Source of the DNA: Odontocerum albicorne
Taxonomy: Eukaryota > Arthropoda > Insecta > Trichoptera > Odontoceridae
Length of the DNA: 64,000 nucleotides
Direction of reading: 5' to 3'
Assembly: GCA_949825065.1 (NCBI GenBank)
Contig: OX463846.1
Location: 6,591,366-6,655,365, forward strand
Shown: one piece after another, positions 10,151 to 21,264 of the stretch
Layout: every line of letters starts with the position of its first letter
Position numbering within the stretch: the stretch's first letter is position 1
Program-made: the position numbers and the translations under genes
The notes under the pieces: generated by a model
What the model was told of the DNA's origin: nothing
The model's input: only the letters and a program-made list of their open reading frames with translations
Database searches by the model: none

Positions 10151-11361
10151 TCTCGAATTCTTGAATGATTGAGACGTTGTTGCGCCTATCGCCAAATGGC
10201 AATATTCATATCCTGTATCATAAAGCACATGGTTCTTCAGCACTTGCAGCTTGTCTGCCTCTTCTTGCTCTATTGGGTTCCTTATAATAAGTTTTATTTC
10301 AATTGGTTCGATTTACTGCTGTTTACTTCCGAGCATTTATCAATTATACTTCGTGTCATTTCTGATGTATAAAGGAGTGTCTTAATTTGTGTCATGTCAT
10401 GTTCATTCGTTTTATTAGTATGAGAGCTACTTAGTTTGTTTGACTATTTTACAACATGCTACATACAATTTAGAGGGGAATACATTTTTATATCTTCCTT
10501 TTTGTCGAATTGCATAAAGGTAATTAAGTGATATGATAAATATGAATAAAACTACTTTTTTCGATGAATAATTTTGCAGTTATTTTATTTAACTGACTTG
10601 AAGTCAATTAACTTGATAAAGAATGAATTATTTCACTCATGTATAAAATAAGAAACTGTTTTTAGATCAAATATGAATATATTAATAAGTGGAATATGTA
10701 AAAAAATCATGCTTTCAAAAATTTTAATATAATACGAGTACTAAGATTCATGATGCATTTGAAGGATAAGCAAACGCTTTATTTTACTAAAACGTTATGT
10801 GAGCAAATTAAGTTATATTTATGGTACACCTATAAAATATGAAAAATATTGCAATATAATAAACTTAAAATGCCTTTTTCGCTATACAAACCTGAGACAA
10901 GTTTTGTCAATACATATTTTTTTATTTGTATCATAAGTGGGCACTCACATTTCCTTTCATTTTTTAGAGGTCTTCTGTATAAGGGAAGAAACTGCGAGCA
11001 GTTTTTTTCATTCACTTCCTTTGGGCTTCACCAATTACCTCTACACATTATAGAAAACAGTTGAGTATTGATTCATTATTTCTGTGGCGTGCATCAAGTC
11101 CTTGTTATAAATATTCACAATATTCGGCCATTTTATATAAATAGGAATAAAAAATCCAAATTTCACTGAGAGAAAACGATACGTGTAAGAATTACAAAAA
11201 TCCTTAATGGGTTTCCGTTGAATTCGGATAGTTTAGTGTTAAATTAAAGTCCTTTTCACCTTCTTTTTCTATGTTAAAGTAATGAACGTTTTTGATGAGA
11301 CTTTCTTAGTCTTTTTGGTAAGGCAGGTAAGCATAGTTTATTTAGACGCAATACTTACATG
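10151..11361. other. No gene seen
   Basis: AT-rich. Frames of 60-70 codons at 10169, 10830 and 10849 have no recognisable motif. Confidence 0.45.
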
Positions 11362-12117
11362 CAGGGCTGTGGAGTCGGATGAAAATTTACCGACTCCGGC
11401 TTTATTTTATACTCCGACACCGACTCCGACTCCGACTCCAACTCTTGACTCTGACTTCAATTTTTATTTTATTTTATAATTTACTGCGTCTACCTAATGT
11501 ATTTATATTGACTTATTAATAATGGATACAGGTATAAATAAAAAATTAATTATATTCGTACACAAATGAAACAATTTAATAAAAAAATATATAAACAATA
11601 CGCATTAAGCAATATCTTCACACAAAAATAATATTAAAAATATATATTAATATTTAAAAAAAGAATTAAATAAAACTTTTAAAATAATTAGAAAAATAAC
11701 ACAGGTAGGTATTAAAAAAAATAAGAAAACAATAAAATTAAAAGGTTGCTTCATTTGTTTTCATACGTTAACTAAATCTTATTTATATTGTTTATTATTT
11801 TTTTTATTCAATATTGAATAGAACACAAGATTTTTGAGAACGCCCGAATGCGGCGGCATCCTCCGAAGTAATGAACGAATATCGTATGCTGATATAATAC
11901 ACTAACAATATTTAGGCATGGACACGCCGCGCGTGTTTTGAGCATGAAGCAGATGTTCACATGGACACGCCAGGCGTGTTCTCAGCATTGGATGAGTTAA
12001 AGAAAATGTTAAAATAATTAAACGGAGTCGGTCGATTTTTTCCGACTCCGACTCCAACTCCGCCTGAAATGTTCCGACTCCACGACTCCGACTCCGACTC
12101 CAACTCCACAGCCTTCA
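11362..12117. mobile_element. Non-autonomous hAT-type element with GACTCC-rich ends
   Basis: The left end is cagggctgtggagtcgg followed by (gactcc)n; the right end is the inverted counterpart, (gactcc)n then aactccacagcct. This end type is widespread among animal hAT-derived elements. The flanks cttacatg (11354-11361) and ctcacatg (12120-12127) match at 7 of 8 bases, a possible target duplication, although the last bases of the right end are altered. The interior is AT-rich with two GC-rich palindromes (acacgccgcgcgtgt at 11925, acacgccaggcgtgt at 11964). No transposase is present. Confidence 0.75.
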
Positions 12118-12127
12118 TGCTCACATG

Positions 12128-13325
12128 AGCTGGACTTGTGCAAGTGTTGTTGCCGCTTCAAATCCTAGTTAATTCGCCAACACGTGCTAAGGCAAGCTAC
12201 AAGTTCTCTGTTAGTGAGGTCGATCACAATGTTGTCTTCCTGCCACGCTCTTTGATATGATCGAATTACCAAGATAAAAATTTAAGATGATGATTAAATA
12301 CTTCAAAGAAAACAACATTACCCTCTCCTGATATACATCTGACTTGAGTATAAATCCAATTGAAAATGTACTGACTATTTGTAAAATCAGAATCTGGAAA
12401 GCAGACTACAACTAAACAGGACATGGTTGAAGCAATAATTAACGTGTGGTTTCGGGATGAGCAAATATTGAAAAACTGTAAAAAAACATATTGAATCCAT
12501 TTCAAAACGTGTACAAAAAGCTATAAAATCTAAAGGCGAAAATATCCCGTATTGAAAGAAATATTTCAATGACTTAATTATATTTAGAGTTTTTATGCAT
12601 AATAAATACTTGTTTCTCTTTATTTATCTTTGTTCATATTAATTAGCCCATTACTGTGTGTTTAAGGGTACTACGCGACTGAATTTTTTTTTCAATGATT
12701 TTTTTATCGATTTTAAAAGAAATCTGCTGATACTAAATCCTTAGCTTTGAAATATTTTTAATAACAAAATATTAAGAATTTTTTTTTATAAAAATATGGT
12801 GACACATATGAGTTTAATATTTCAGTATTGAATCTGCAATAACTATGAAGGTTTTGTCTAATAAGTTTTCAGGTTGTATATTCTATACTTTTTTGGGCTA
12901 AATTACAAAAGCTTTCAAATGTTATTTAATACAAAATATAACGTAATGTGGCGAATAACTGAGGTAATACTATAGTTGAGTTTCATTATCATATTCCGAA
13001 TTCCAATAGAATGGGACCGAAATTTGATTTACGCAGTGAATTTTAGATAATAACCAATTCAAAATAATTGGGAAATTTATGTTTAGAAATGAATTAATTT
13101 GAATTGAAACCTCAATTTTAAAGGATTAGTTTGCTTTCGAGTGTATAAATTATTTTCGATGCTTGTGGTATTTTATACGACATTTCTTGGAATATGTCAT
13201 TTTTCGGAAGGTTACCCACGATAAATTAATGTGTGACATTTGACAGAAATAAATGACATATTTTAATTGGTTTTAACTTTAAGTTAAATATAATATTTAA
13301 CGACAGATTATTTTGTACATACATA
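12128..13325. other. AT-rich non-coding stretch
   Basis: No motif-bearing frame. Poly-T runs at 12685 and 12780. Confidence 0.5.
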
Positions 13326-13720
13326 AATAACATGATACCGTTACCCCGTGGGGTTAGGCAGAAATTACAGTACCACACTTTAAAATAACTCCTACATGAC
13401 ACATGATACCGTTTCCCCGTCGGGATAAGCATAATTTGCAGTGCCACACTTTACAGCAACATGTTTCGCCGCTTCTACATACATACACCTAAAATAACTC
13501 CTACATGACACATGATACCGTTTCCCCGTGGGGATAAGCAGAAATTATAGTACCACACTTTACAGCAACATATTTCGCCGCTTCTACATACATACACCTA
13601 AAACAACTCCTACGTGACACATGATACCGTTTCCCCGTCGGGATAAACAGAAATTACAGCACCACACTTTACAGCAACACCTTTTGCCTCTTCTACATAC
13701 ATACACCTTCAAAAACCACT
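13326..13720. repeat. About 109-bp tandem repeat in the 3' region of LINE-A
   Basis: The marker catgataccgtttccccgt (or a close variant) begins at 13331, 13402, 13511 and 13620, so the period is 109 bp with a shortened first unit (71 bp). The same word appears once in other LINE-A 3' regions (53620, catcacgccgtttccttgtc; 48660, a further variant). The array is therefore an expansion of that region. Confidence 0.85.
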
Positions 13721-14090
13721 TCTAAAATTTCTCTGACTTTTAAAATTTTCTTCTTTAAAAATATAATTCACTTGATCCAAACATACCTTCTTGATCTTTT
13801 CAACCATGCTATTCATTTGTACTGTATATTTTTTTTGTTTGTCTTTCTAAATTCATTCATTCGTTTTACATGCTCAAACCATCCCAGATTGCTCTTCTTA
13901 AATCTTACTCAATACATCAGTCATAAGTGTACATTCATACATAACCTCTTCATTCCGTCTTCAGTCATACATTTTCACTAGATTCATTCTTCTCAATACA
14001 CGCTTTTCTATAGCATTTATTCGGCTCCTTTTAGTTTTTTCCACGTTCACGTTTCACTTCTATGCATATAATTTGATACTAGAATACTCA
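13721..14090 (-). pseudogene. LINE-A copy, downstream coding part
   Basis: Pyrimidine-rich plus-strand text (aaccatcccagattgctctt, tcaatacatcagtcataagt) is the reverse complement of the LRWFGH region and its surroundings. Frequent stops in the minus frame. Confidence 0.6.
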
Positions 14091-14390
14091 CTAATTTCGG
14101 ACTATCATCTTAGTAAGTTTTGACATATCTAATTGTGGACTATCATCTTAGCAAGTTTTGATACATCTGATTATGGACCATCATCTTAGCAAATGTTGAT
14201 ACACCTAATTGTGGACTATCATCTTAGCAAGTTTTGATACACCTAATTGTGGACTATCATCTTCGCAAGTTTTGATACACCTAATTGTGGACTATCATCT
14301 TAGCAAGTTTTGATATGTCTAATTGTGGACTATCATCTTAGCAAGTGTTGATACACCTAATTGTGGACTATCATCTTAGCAAATTTTGAT
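14091..14390. repeat. 38-bp tandem repeat, about 8 copies, inside LINE-A
   Basis: The unit ctaattgtggactatcatct plus tagcaagttttgatacac repeats about eight times with scattered substitutions. Read on the minus strand, a unit gives VSKLAKMIVHN, which aligns with STVAKMTVHN at 47083-47110 in the LINE-A copy on the other strand. The array therefore grew from a segment just upstream of the YGSETW region. Confidence 0.9.
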
Positions 14391-14725
14391 ACTATCCGGT
14401 TCAAGACTATATGGTTAACTGTTCCGTTGACTTTATTTAATATTCCTACTTATTGTACGATTCCTCTCGTATCTCCTCCATCATCTGAGAAAATACATCT
14501 TTAATAGCGGAATTCTTCGACTTGCTTTTATCTTCCATTGCTCATTCATACATTGCATTTACTTCAATTCTCTCACTTTTCTGTTACCATGACTTTGAAT
14601 TCTATAAATTTCGTCCTCTATCTCTCATATATCGCATGTATCTTTCTTTTCATACTTTTCTATTATCATGACTTAACATTTCGCAGATCTTCACCTTTGC
14701 ATATCTTATTCAATTTACTATAGTA
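14391..14725 (-). pseudogene. LINE-A copy, upstream coding part
   Basis: Continues the LINE-A copy beyond the 38-bp array. The reverse strand is a degraded protein-like sequence (EIEDEIYR, NAMYE) with stops. It is assigned by position and by the array's own LINE-A origin rather than by a strong motif. Confidence 0.45.
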
Positions 14726-15915
14726 ACACGCCAAAATCAGTCTGCCTGAAAAAAGCTTCGGGATTGAAGTAATAACACTTATAGCAATAGTAACATTATG
14801 TGAAAAAATCAAATTATATATGATTAAACGTTCCTTTACGAAATTTCATGAAGTAAAATTTTGTAAATTGAAAAATGTTTCAGAATCTTACTGAAATATT
14901 GCTATTTTCTGAATTCTTCGCAAAATGTAGCAAAAATCTTTAGAAGAGATACAAATTAATGAACGATTATTCTTTGGCAGCAACTGTAGTTACCGTTTAA
15001 AATATGGGTTTAATTAATTTCATGACAATCGAATATATTTTCTTATCCTGTCCTCTGCGTAATTATTATGCCTTTACAAATAACGATGTCGTTACCCATC
15101 TTATTATCTTTGATGGTCTTTCTTTAATTTATTTTCCAACTATAAACCAGTTTCCACTGTAGCCTTATCTAGAGGCTTCAAATTGAGCTCTCAATGGTAC
15201 TTAAAAAAAAACAATAGGCCTCAGTCTAGTAAAAAAAACAATTAATCTGGTAATAATATTAGACATGTGTTTTTGTATCGATGAATAATTGCGAGTTCAG
15301 TACTTTATTCAGTGGTTCTTAAACCCGAATGCTGGATTAATACGGCTGAAGATAATTTTGTATCCCGGCCATGGACTTTAAATTGACCACATCACCAGAT
15401 TGTGTATGTTAAATATTCAGGATAACATACGAGTAAATTTATGTATTATTATCTTTTTATGAAAAAATATCAAATACGCAAGAAATATTTTTATGTGTGC
15501 ATACAGAAGTAGAGATTCGGTAAAAAAATTAAAAACATGGTTCAGATAACTTTTGTGATCTTGTTGGTAAAATATTTCTCTTTCAGTCTTGTGGTTTTGC
15601 GTTCGCTTCTCGAACTATCCCGAGATATTTGTAAATAAGTTGAATGTTTGATGTGCATTTTTCTTATTTTGGAGTGGGTTTATTTTGCGTATACACATTT
15701 TCATTATTTTCTTAGAATACTTTTTTTTCTTGTTTTCGTATGTAATAGTCTTTGATTGCCTGAACATTGCCCTGTTTCAGGTTTGTATTTTAGGTGTAGA
15801 GGGTGGTATGCGTGTATGTACTGCTTTCAGATATTTTTTTGTATATGAATTATGTAAATGTTTATAATTTTTGTGACAAGTTGTACGTTTATTCATATGT
15901 ATTTTAAGATCATAA
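14726..15915. other. No gene seen
   Basis: At 15311, cagtggttcttaaacccga looks like one end of a hAT-type element, but no partner end was found. The 60-codon frame at 15685 is hydrophobic and unsupported. Confidence 0.4.
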
Positions 15916-16140
15916 AAAATAAACTACATTTAAGTGAGAAGCTTTGAATAGGCATACGCTCATCTCATAACATCCCTCCGCAGTAGAGACATACACCTAT
16001 CAATAGAGGGCAAGCCCGGCCACAAAGATATCAGATGTTTTTCAGCCTTCACCTTAGTACATGTAAATAAAAAATCAAAAAACATAAATGATAATAAATA
16101 AGCAGTCAATACAATCAATACAGTTAATACAATTATGTGT
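15916..16140 (-). repeat. Repeat D copy
   Basis: In reverse orientation it shares the core ending in gctgaaaaacatctgat and the ggctgggctcgccctct / ggggtgtatctcggctgg type words with the copies at 19795, 28890, 32760 and 60000. Confidence 0.65.
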
Positions 16141-16389
16141 TAACCGGTTTAAATAATAGCAAATATATATCCCGCAATCACACAAACATGCGAATATGCA
16201 AAGGAAAAGAAAACAAATTATTGGCATAAAAAACTTTCAAGAAATTAATCACCTTTATTTTAGGTACTTTTTCAATCCTAAATGAGAAAACAATTTTTCT
16301 TTTATAAAAGTTATCACATAAATTATTTCAAATTATTTTACAAGTACGTAATTCATATTTTTTTCATTATTTTTGTGTAAGTTCAAATT

Positions 16390-17030
16390 AGTATTTAGTT
16401 CCAATTTTGATGTATGGGAGTGAAACGTACAGAAAATAGCCAAAAAATATAGAAAATAGCCAAACATCTTGGAATGCCGTAGATGTGCGAATACTTAAGA
16501 ATACATGGGGTGACATTGTATGACAAAATAAGGAAAGAAGTGATAAGGGATAAATGTGAACATTTGGATGGTTGAAGTAAAATAGGCACTTAGTACCAAA
16601 AAAAAAAAACAAAAAAAAAAGTATGCAGTTTCATACTATATGACATATAGAACGAAACTGCATACTTAGTTTTTTTTTTGGTACTCAGTGTCTATTGTAC
16701 TTCAACCATTCATTTGTTGAGAATAATTAATGGTAATTTGTTGAGCAAAGAGCACTCTTAGACAATTTGGAAGCGTGCAACGAATGAATGAAGAAAGGCT
16801 TTAAAACATCGGTGTAAATAAAAGTGGAAGGTGTAATAGAGGAAGACCAAAGAAGGTATGGTTGGACTAAATGAATGATATTTTGAAAGATGACAAAGTA
16901 AGAAGGAAGAGAAATTGTAAGGGTGTATGGATGTGAAAGAGGCGAAATATGAGTGTAGAGATAGTAAAGTCTATCTTCTTTGTCTACCTTAGTAGGGAAG
17001 TGGCGTGATGTATAAACGAGTACCATATAT
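16390..17030 (+). pseudogene. LINE-A copy split by a palindromic insert
   Basis: It starts with ttgatgtatgggagtgaaac (the LMYGSET block), passes the palindrome at 16560-16716, then continues with an LRQFGSVQRMNEER-like frame (about 16750) and GRPKKVWLD (about 16845). Stops are present throughout. The block order agrees with the other LINE-A copies. Confidence 0.7.
16560..16716. repeat. Near-perfect palindrome with ~70-bp arms
   Basis: ggttgaagtaaaataggcac, tagtacc, an A-run and gtatgcagtttc on the left are mirrored by gaaactgcatac, a T-run, ggtact and gtacttcaacc on the right. The short centre is atactatatgacatatag. Transcribed, it would fold into one long hairpin. Confidence 0.9.
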
Positions 17031-17337
17031 GTACAAGTTATCGAACCGGTGAAATTTGTTTCAAACTTGAATTCAGTTTAAGAATTTATTCATATCAGGT
17101 TTTACACTATCAGGTAGGCTGTAGGTTTATTTGTATTTTTCATATACCATATGAATCGTTTATATCCGAATTAAGTGTATTTTTTTTTTCAGAACTAGTT
17201 ATAAAAAGTTAAAAATTGTATTATAAATTTTGGAACAAATGGAAGAATAAGGAATAGAAATATGGAAAAATCTTGTTTCTTCATATAAAAAGTTATTCAA
17301 TTATTATTTCTACTTATTTTTTAAACCTTTTAAATTA

Positions 17338-17680
17338 TAATAGCAAAGAAATTTATAGAAACATTTTTGTGCTTTAACGGTCCCTTCTGTGTTTCTAAAA
17401 AAAAGTTATATCATAGCGCTTCATCGAAAATTCTAAAAAAATATCTTTTTCACATGGCACCGATTTTCCATTAACGTAATTGAAAAATAATTGATTAAAC
17501 GCAGTGACTTAATGAAAAAAATTCTTTGTACTTATTGTAAAACTTTTAGCAAAATTACAATGAAATACGTCAAAAAATCATTATGTTTTAACATTCCTTT
17601 CTATATTTCTAAAAAATAAGTTATAGAATAGCACTACGCCGAAAATTAAAAAAAAATCCCGTTTCCACAACGCTTTTTGA
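17338..17680. repeat. Two diverged tandem copies (~120 bp each)
   Basis: cattcctttctatatttcta with the following gttatagaatagcac at 17600 is a diverged second copy of 17385-17450 (cccttctgtgtttctaaaa, gttatatcatagcgc). An unrelated spacer lies between them. Confidence 0.65.
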
Positions 17681-17989
17681 AAAATATTGAATTTAATGTA
17701 CCAACCAAACACTTTCATAATAATTATTTTAACACAAATGATATAGAGGCTTCAATGAAAGAAGCAACCTACACAGTGCATTTTTGCAAAGAAAAAACCA
17801 CAAGAATAAATAAAGCATCAGCAACTGATGCTATTATAAATTATCAATGAAGCCTTGAGTGTAATATAACGAAATTATTTTAACATCGTCATGAAAACAT
17901 CCCTTTATTTTTCTCCCTCTATACAGGGAAAGAAATATAAGAAAAAATTTCCAATACATTTGCAAAAAAAAAAGTGAAGTCTTCTATTA

Positions 17990-18060
17990 TGTCGGCTTAA
18001 TGGTAAGCCAGCAAACGTCTGGAATTTGATTCCTGGTGAGCGATGGACTGACTGGTTTTA
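17990..18060 (+). repeat. tRNA-like SINE head fragment
   Basis: gtcggcttaatggtaagcc and tttgattcctggtgagcg lie at the spacing of tRNA A and B boxes. It is too degraded to be a tRNA gene and is followed by gactggttttact, as in SINE-B. Confidence 0.5.
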
Positions 18061-18124
18061 CTGTAGAATCTGTTTTCATGTTAATTAATCGTTCTAATAC
18101 CGCTACATTTTAAAACTGCTTCAC

Positions 18125-18480
18125 ACAATATTATTGGCAGATGTGGTCTTACGGTTTGAACTCACACTATGTAAGCGGTAGTCCTAGGTTCGATTCCTGA
18201 TGGATTCACTTCCGCACTGGTTTTGTATGAATGTATGTTTTTTTCTGTAACTTATATGCTGCTTAAGTATTATTAGGCAACATAAAATTGTGGTGTATGA
18301 TATAAAACTACCTAACAAAAGGTTGCAGTGGATTTAATCTACCTATCCTCTTGGAAGTTCAATCTCCTTGCCATCGGAACTTTGGGTTTGATATGTCAAT
18401 AATATGTACTTGCTGAAGTGCAACACCTTGCACATAATAAACCAATACATGTACATGCGTCTACCATTCAAAGGGTAGCC
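18125..18480 (+). repeat. SINE-B copy
   Basis: A B-box-like ggttcgattcctgatgg at 18187 is followed by cactggtttt, ttatatgctgctta, ctccttgccatcgg and gaagtgcaacaccttgcaca. The same order occurs at 37320-37670 and, reversed, at 41970-42290. tRNA-derived origin is an inference from the box sequences. Confidence 0.75.
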
Positions 18481-18589
18481 TACTGTTACACATAAACTCT
18501 GCATTATCTTGGAGGCAATTTTTTTAAACAACATTGCTATTAACATATCGTATGATCGAAAACTCTTACAGCTGTTTCACACTATTTGA

Positions 18590-18900
18590 AAATGTTTTTA
18601 AAAGTTGTGGTCATATTTAGATAATTCCCAATGTTTCGAATGCGAAGCAATCTTCATCCTCAGGTTGGTGTCAAAAAATACTGATTCGGTATTTTTTTCA
18701 AAATTTTTAAATCTTCGAACATATCTGACAAACTTTTATAAAGAGGAAGTACATAAACAGCAACAAATCTAACACGTCTATTTTGAAGCAGACTCCATTC
18801 GATAATTATTTTGAGCAATGCCCTGAAGAAGACGACTGCAATGCTATCGAAACATAGCCAACTCATCGTTATCACAACGAAAAGCAATAAATAATTCTCA
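18590..18900. mobile_element. Penelope-like element end(s), opposite orientations
   Basis: cctgaagaagacgactgcaa with the following ctatcgaaacat (18821-18855, plus) and, on the minus strand, ctgaggatgaagattgc with attcgaaacattggg (18660-18620) match the CTGANGA...CGAAAC signature common at Penelope-like element termini. No reverse transcriptase or GIY-YIG domain is visible here. Confidence 0.45.
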
Positions 18901-19260
18901 AATTTTATTATATATTGATTCGAAATACTCGTAGAATTTACTATATATTTAGAATTTTTTCATCAACGGTACAATAAACCTTATAACATTATTTAAAAAA
19001 TATATAAATGGTAAATGTGCCATTAATTAGAAAGATATCAGATAAAAAAGACACATCAACATTCAATCAAATTAATACCACATAAATATGCAAGTACACA
19101 AGTCGAAAAATGCTAAAATTATGTTAGTCTATTTTAAAATTTTCTTGTTATATTTTTCTCTTACCGATGTAATCTTGCATATATGTAAGAATATAAAAAG
19201 AGTTTATTGCCATCTAGATATTGTTTTCCAAATAAACTTAAATAATTTAAAATATCTCTT
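18901..19260. other. AT-rich non-coding stretch
   Basis: Nothing beyond A/T-rich sequence was recognised. Confidence 0.45.
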
Positions 19261-19360
19261 GTGATAAAACAGGACTGGGAACCATTTTGCAGGGTACTTA
19301 TGCGAATCGAACGCGAAATATCTGGGTTGAAAAGTAATTGTTGTAACAATTAAGCCACGG
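19261..19360 (-). repeat. tRNA-like SINE head
   Basis: On the minus strand ccgtggcttaattgttacaa and gcgttcgattcgca sit at A- and B-box spacing. The predicted arms do not pair as a tRNA cloverleaf, so it is called a SINE remnant. Confidence 0.5.
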
Positions 19361-19689
19361 AATTATACATGTTAAGTTAGTTTATTTTAAATTTTCTAAG
19401 TTATTTATATTTAACTAGCACTCTTCAGTGACTGGAACAACTGTAATGATACTTTCATTATAACGACGTAACTCCATACATTAAAGCCTTCCTTTCTAAT
19501 GATCGATCTAAATATGTTTGCCCAATCCGCCTTTAATCGAAAGATTAAAATCTAGTGACGTCAATGAACGTAACTGAGCAAATGCGGAGAATATACGTAC
19601 ACGTATATAAGGTGTATGAACGAGAATTATAATTATAAAAGGATGATGTGACCTGTAATATAATATGAGTAAATTAGGATTAAAAATAA

Positions 19690-19790
19690 CACGTTGATAA
19701 CGTTTGGATATATTGAAGGGATAAGTAACAAAAGACTACGTGAGAAAGTATGGTTGGGTCAAGTGAATGCAATTCAAACGGATGAAGCAT
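19690..19790 (+). pseudogene. LINE-A fragment, left of repeat D
   Basis: ggttgggtcaagtgaatgca reads VWLGQVNAI, matching the GRPKKVWLDQVNDI block. It is cut by the repeat D pair at 19795 and seems to resume at 20275. Confidence 0.5.
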
Positions 19791-19794
19791 AATA

Positions 19795-20270
19795 AATAAA
19801 TACAGGTTTATTGATAGCAACATAGTATGTACATAATACATTTAGACACGTTTCAAGAACACATTAAAAAGATAATACATTAAAAAACAGAAGCTATCAA
19901 AAGGTCTGGGCTCATCTAATAAAATCCCCCCGGCCAAGATACACCCCACCAATATACAGCGAGCTCAGCTACGGGGACACCAGATGTTTTTCAGCCCACA
20001 CCCTTGAACACGTAGAGCAATAGGATAAAAAAAAACACAAAAAATAAATAGAAGAGAAAAAAAATACTTTCAAGAGAGAAGACATTAAAAGGTCCGGGCT
20101 CTTTCAACAAACATTCCCCCGGCCGAGATACACCCCACCAATGTAGGGCGAGCCCAACTGCAAGGGCATCGGAGGGCTTCCATCCCACACCCCCGCATAT
20201 CTAGATTAGAGAATAAATAAATAAAAAAAACAAATATGGCAGAAAACAAAATAAAAAGTAAACCCACATG
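19795..20270 (-). repeat. Repeat D, one full and one partial copy in tandem
   Basis: The first copy starts with the aataaataaatacaggttta tail and holds ggccaagatacaccccacc. A second, closely similar copy follows at about 20070 (ggccgagatacaccccacc). Both are reversed relative to the copies at 28890 and 60000. Confidence 0.75.
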
Positions 20271-20274
20271 TGCC

Positions 20275-20400
20275 ATGTATAAGGAGTATAAGAAACAGAA
20301 GAAACCGAATGTGTAGATGGATTTAAGTAAAGAAGGCCAAGGAATTATGATTATCTGTCATCTCTGCTTGCCACAAAAGAGAAATGATGTGAATTATATA
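20275..20400 (+). pseudogene. LINE-A fragment, right of repeat D
   Basis: gccacaaaagagaaatgatg and the preceding tggatttaagtaaagaaggc resemble the extreme 3' region of LINE-A (compare 3360-3400). Weak, and assigned largely by position. Confidence 0.4.
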
Positions 20401-21259
20401 TCTAGATGTCAGTGTGTGGACCTTTGAGAGCATATCTTTTTATACAGCTTTAACTCCACCTGCTTACGACAACAACTCCCCCCCCCCCTATTTGAGTAAT
20501 TTAGTTATTTTTTATTCCTTTGTGTAAATTCGCAACAACGACGAATAACCATTTATTTTATTTATGAACACAAAAATTGAGTCTTTTCTTGAGTATGTAT
20601 ATTTTTATTAAATAAATATCATAAAAGCGTTTTTTTTCTGTAACGCCAATATCTCGAGGGGATTTCGTGAGTACTTCATGAATTATTTCAGGTGCTCAAA
20701 GGTCAAATGAAGTTTTTTGCCAAAGATCCAATTATCTTCATCTAGAGATCATAACGTTGCTTCACATCAGTAACAATTTATTTGATATCATAAAAGTTTT
20801 TAGTTTAATAAATTTATCCTTGAAAAATGTAAGAAAATATCTAAAAAAAAAACACCTTGAAAATTTTAAGTTCACTTTGAATTTAAATAAGATAAAATTT
20901 GTAAAGATCTTCATACGTAATGGCAGTAATCTCTCAATTTACGCGGGTAATTGGTTTCAGGAAAATAGCGCATAAATTGAGTCATTGAATGGGCCATAGG
21001 TAATCTTTAACATATTGCCAGATATTATGTAAATCCTTACTTAGTTAAAAATGCTTCAGTTATTTATTTAAAAAAGCTATATCATATGTAAATAGTAACT
21101 GATAAGTAATTAAACTATACGATTTATATATACGAAGAAAAACATTACATTAATTAAATTTTCCTGTACCGATTTGAAATTACTTTCGTTGGATGAAAAT
21201 TCCATTGTTAGTTTGATTGTGCTTATAGTTGTATGAGTATGTAAAAGTGTTGATTTAGA
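20401..21259. other. No gene seen; possible pogo-like terminus
   Basis: There is a run of 11 C at 20478-20488. At about 20925, cagtaatctctcaatttacg resembles pogo/Tigger-type termini, but no matching inverted end was found. Confidence 0.35.
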
Positions 21260-21264
21260 CGCCG
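21260..21264. repeat. Left 5-bp target duplication CGCCG of the Transib element
   Basis: The same five bases follow the element at 23117-23121. GC-rich 5-bp duplications are the rule for Transib transposons. Confidence 0.85.

Noticed and set aside
20925..20995. Complete pogo/Tigger element
   Set aside because: Only one terminus-like word was found here and another at 61796; neither has a partner end or a transposase.
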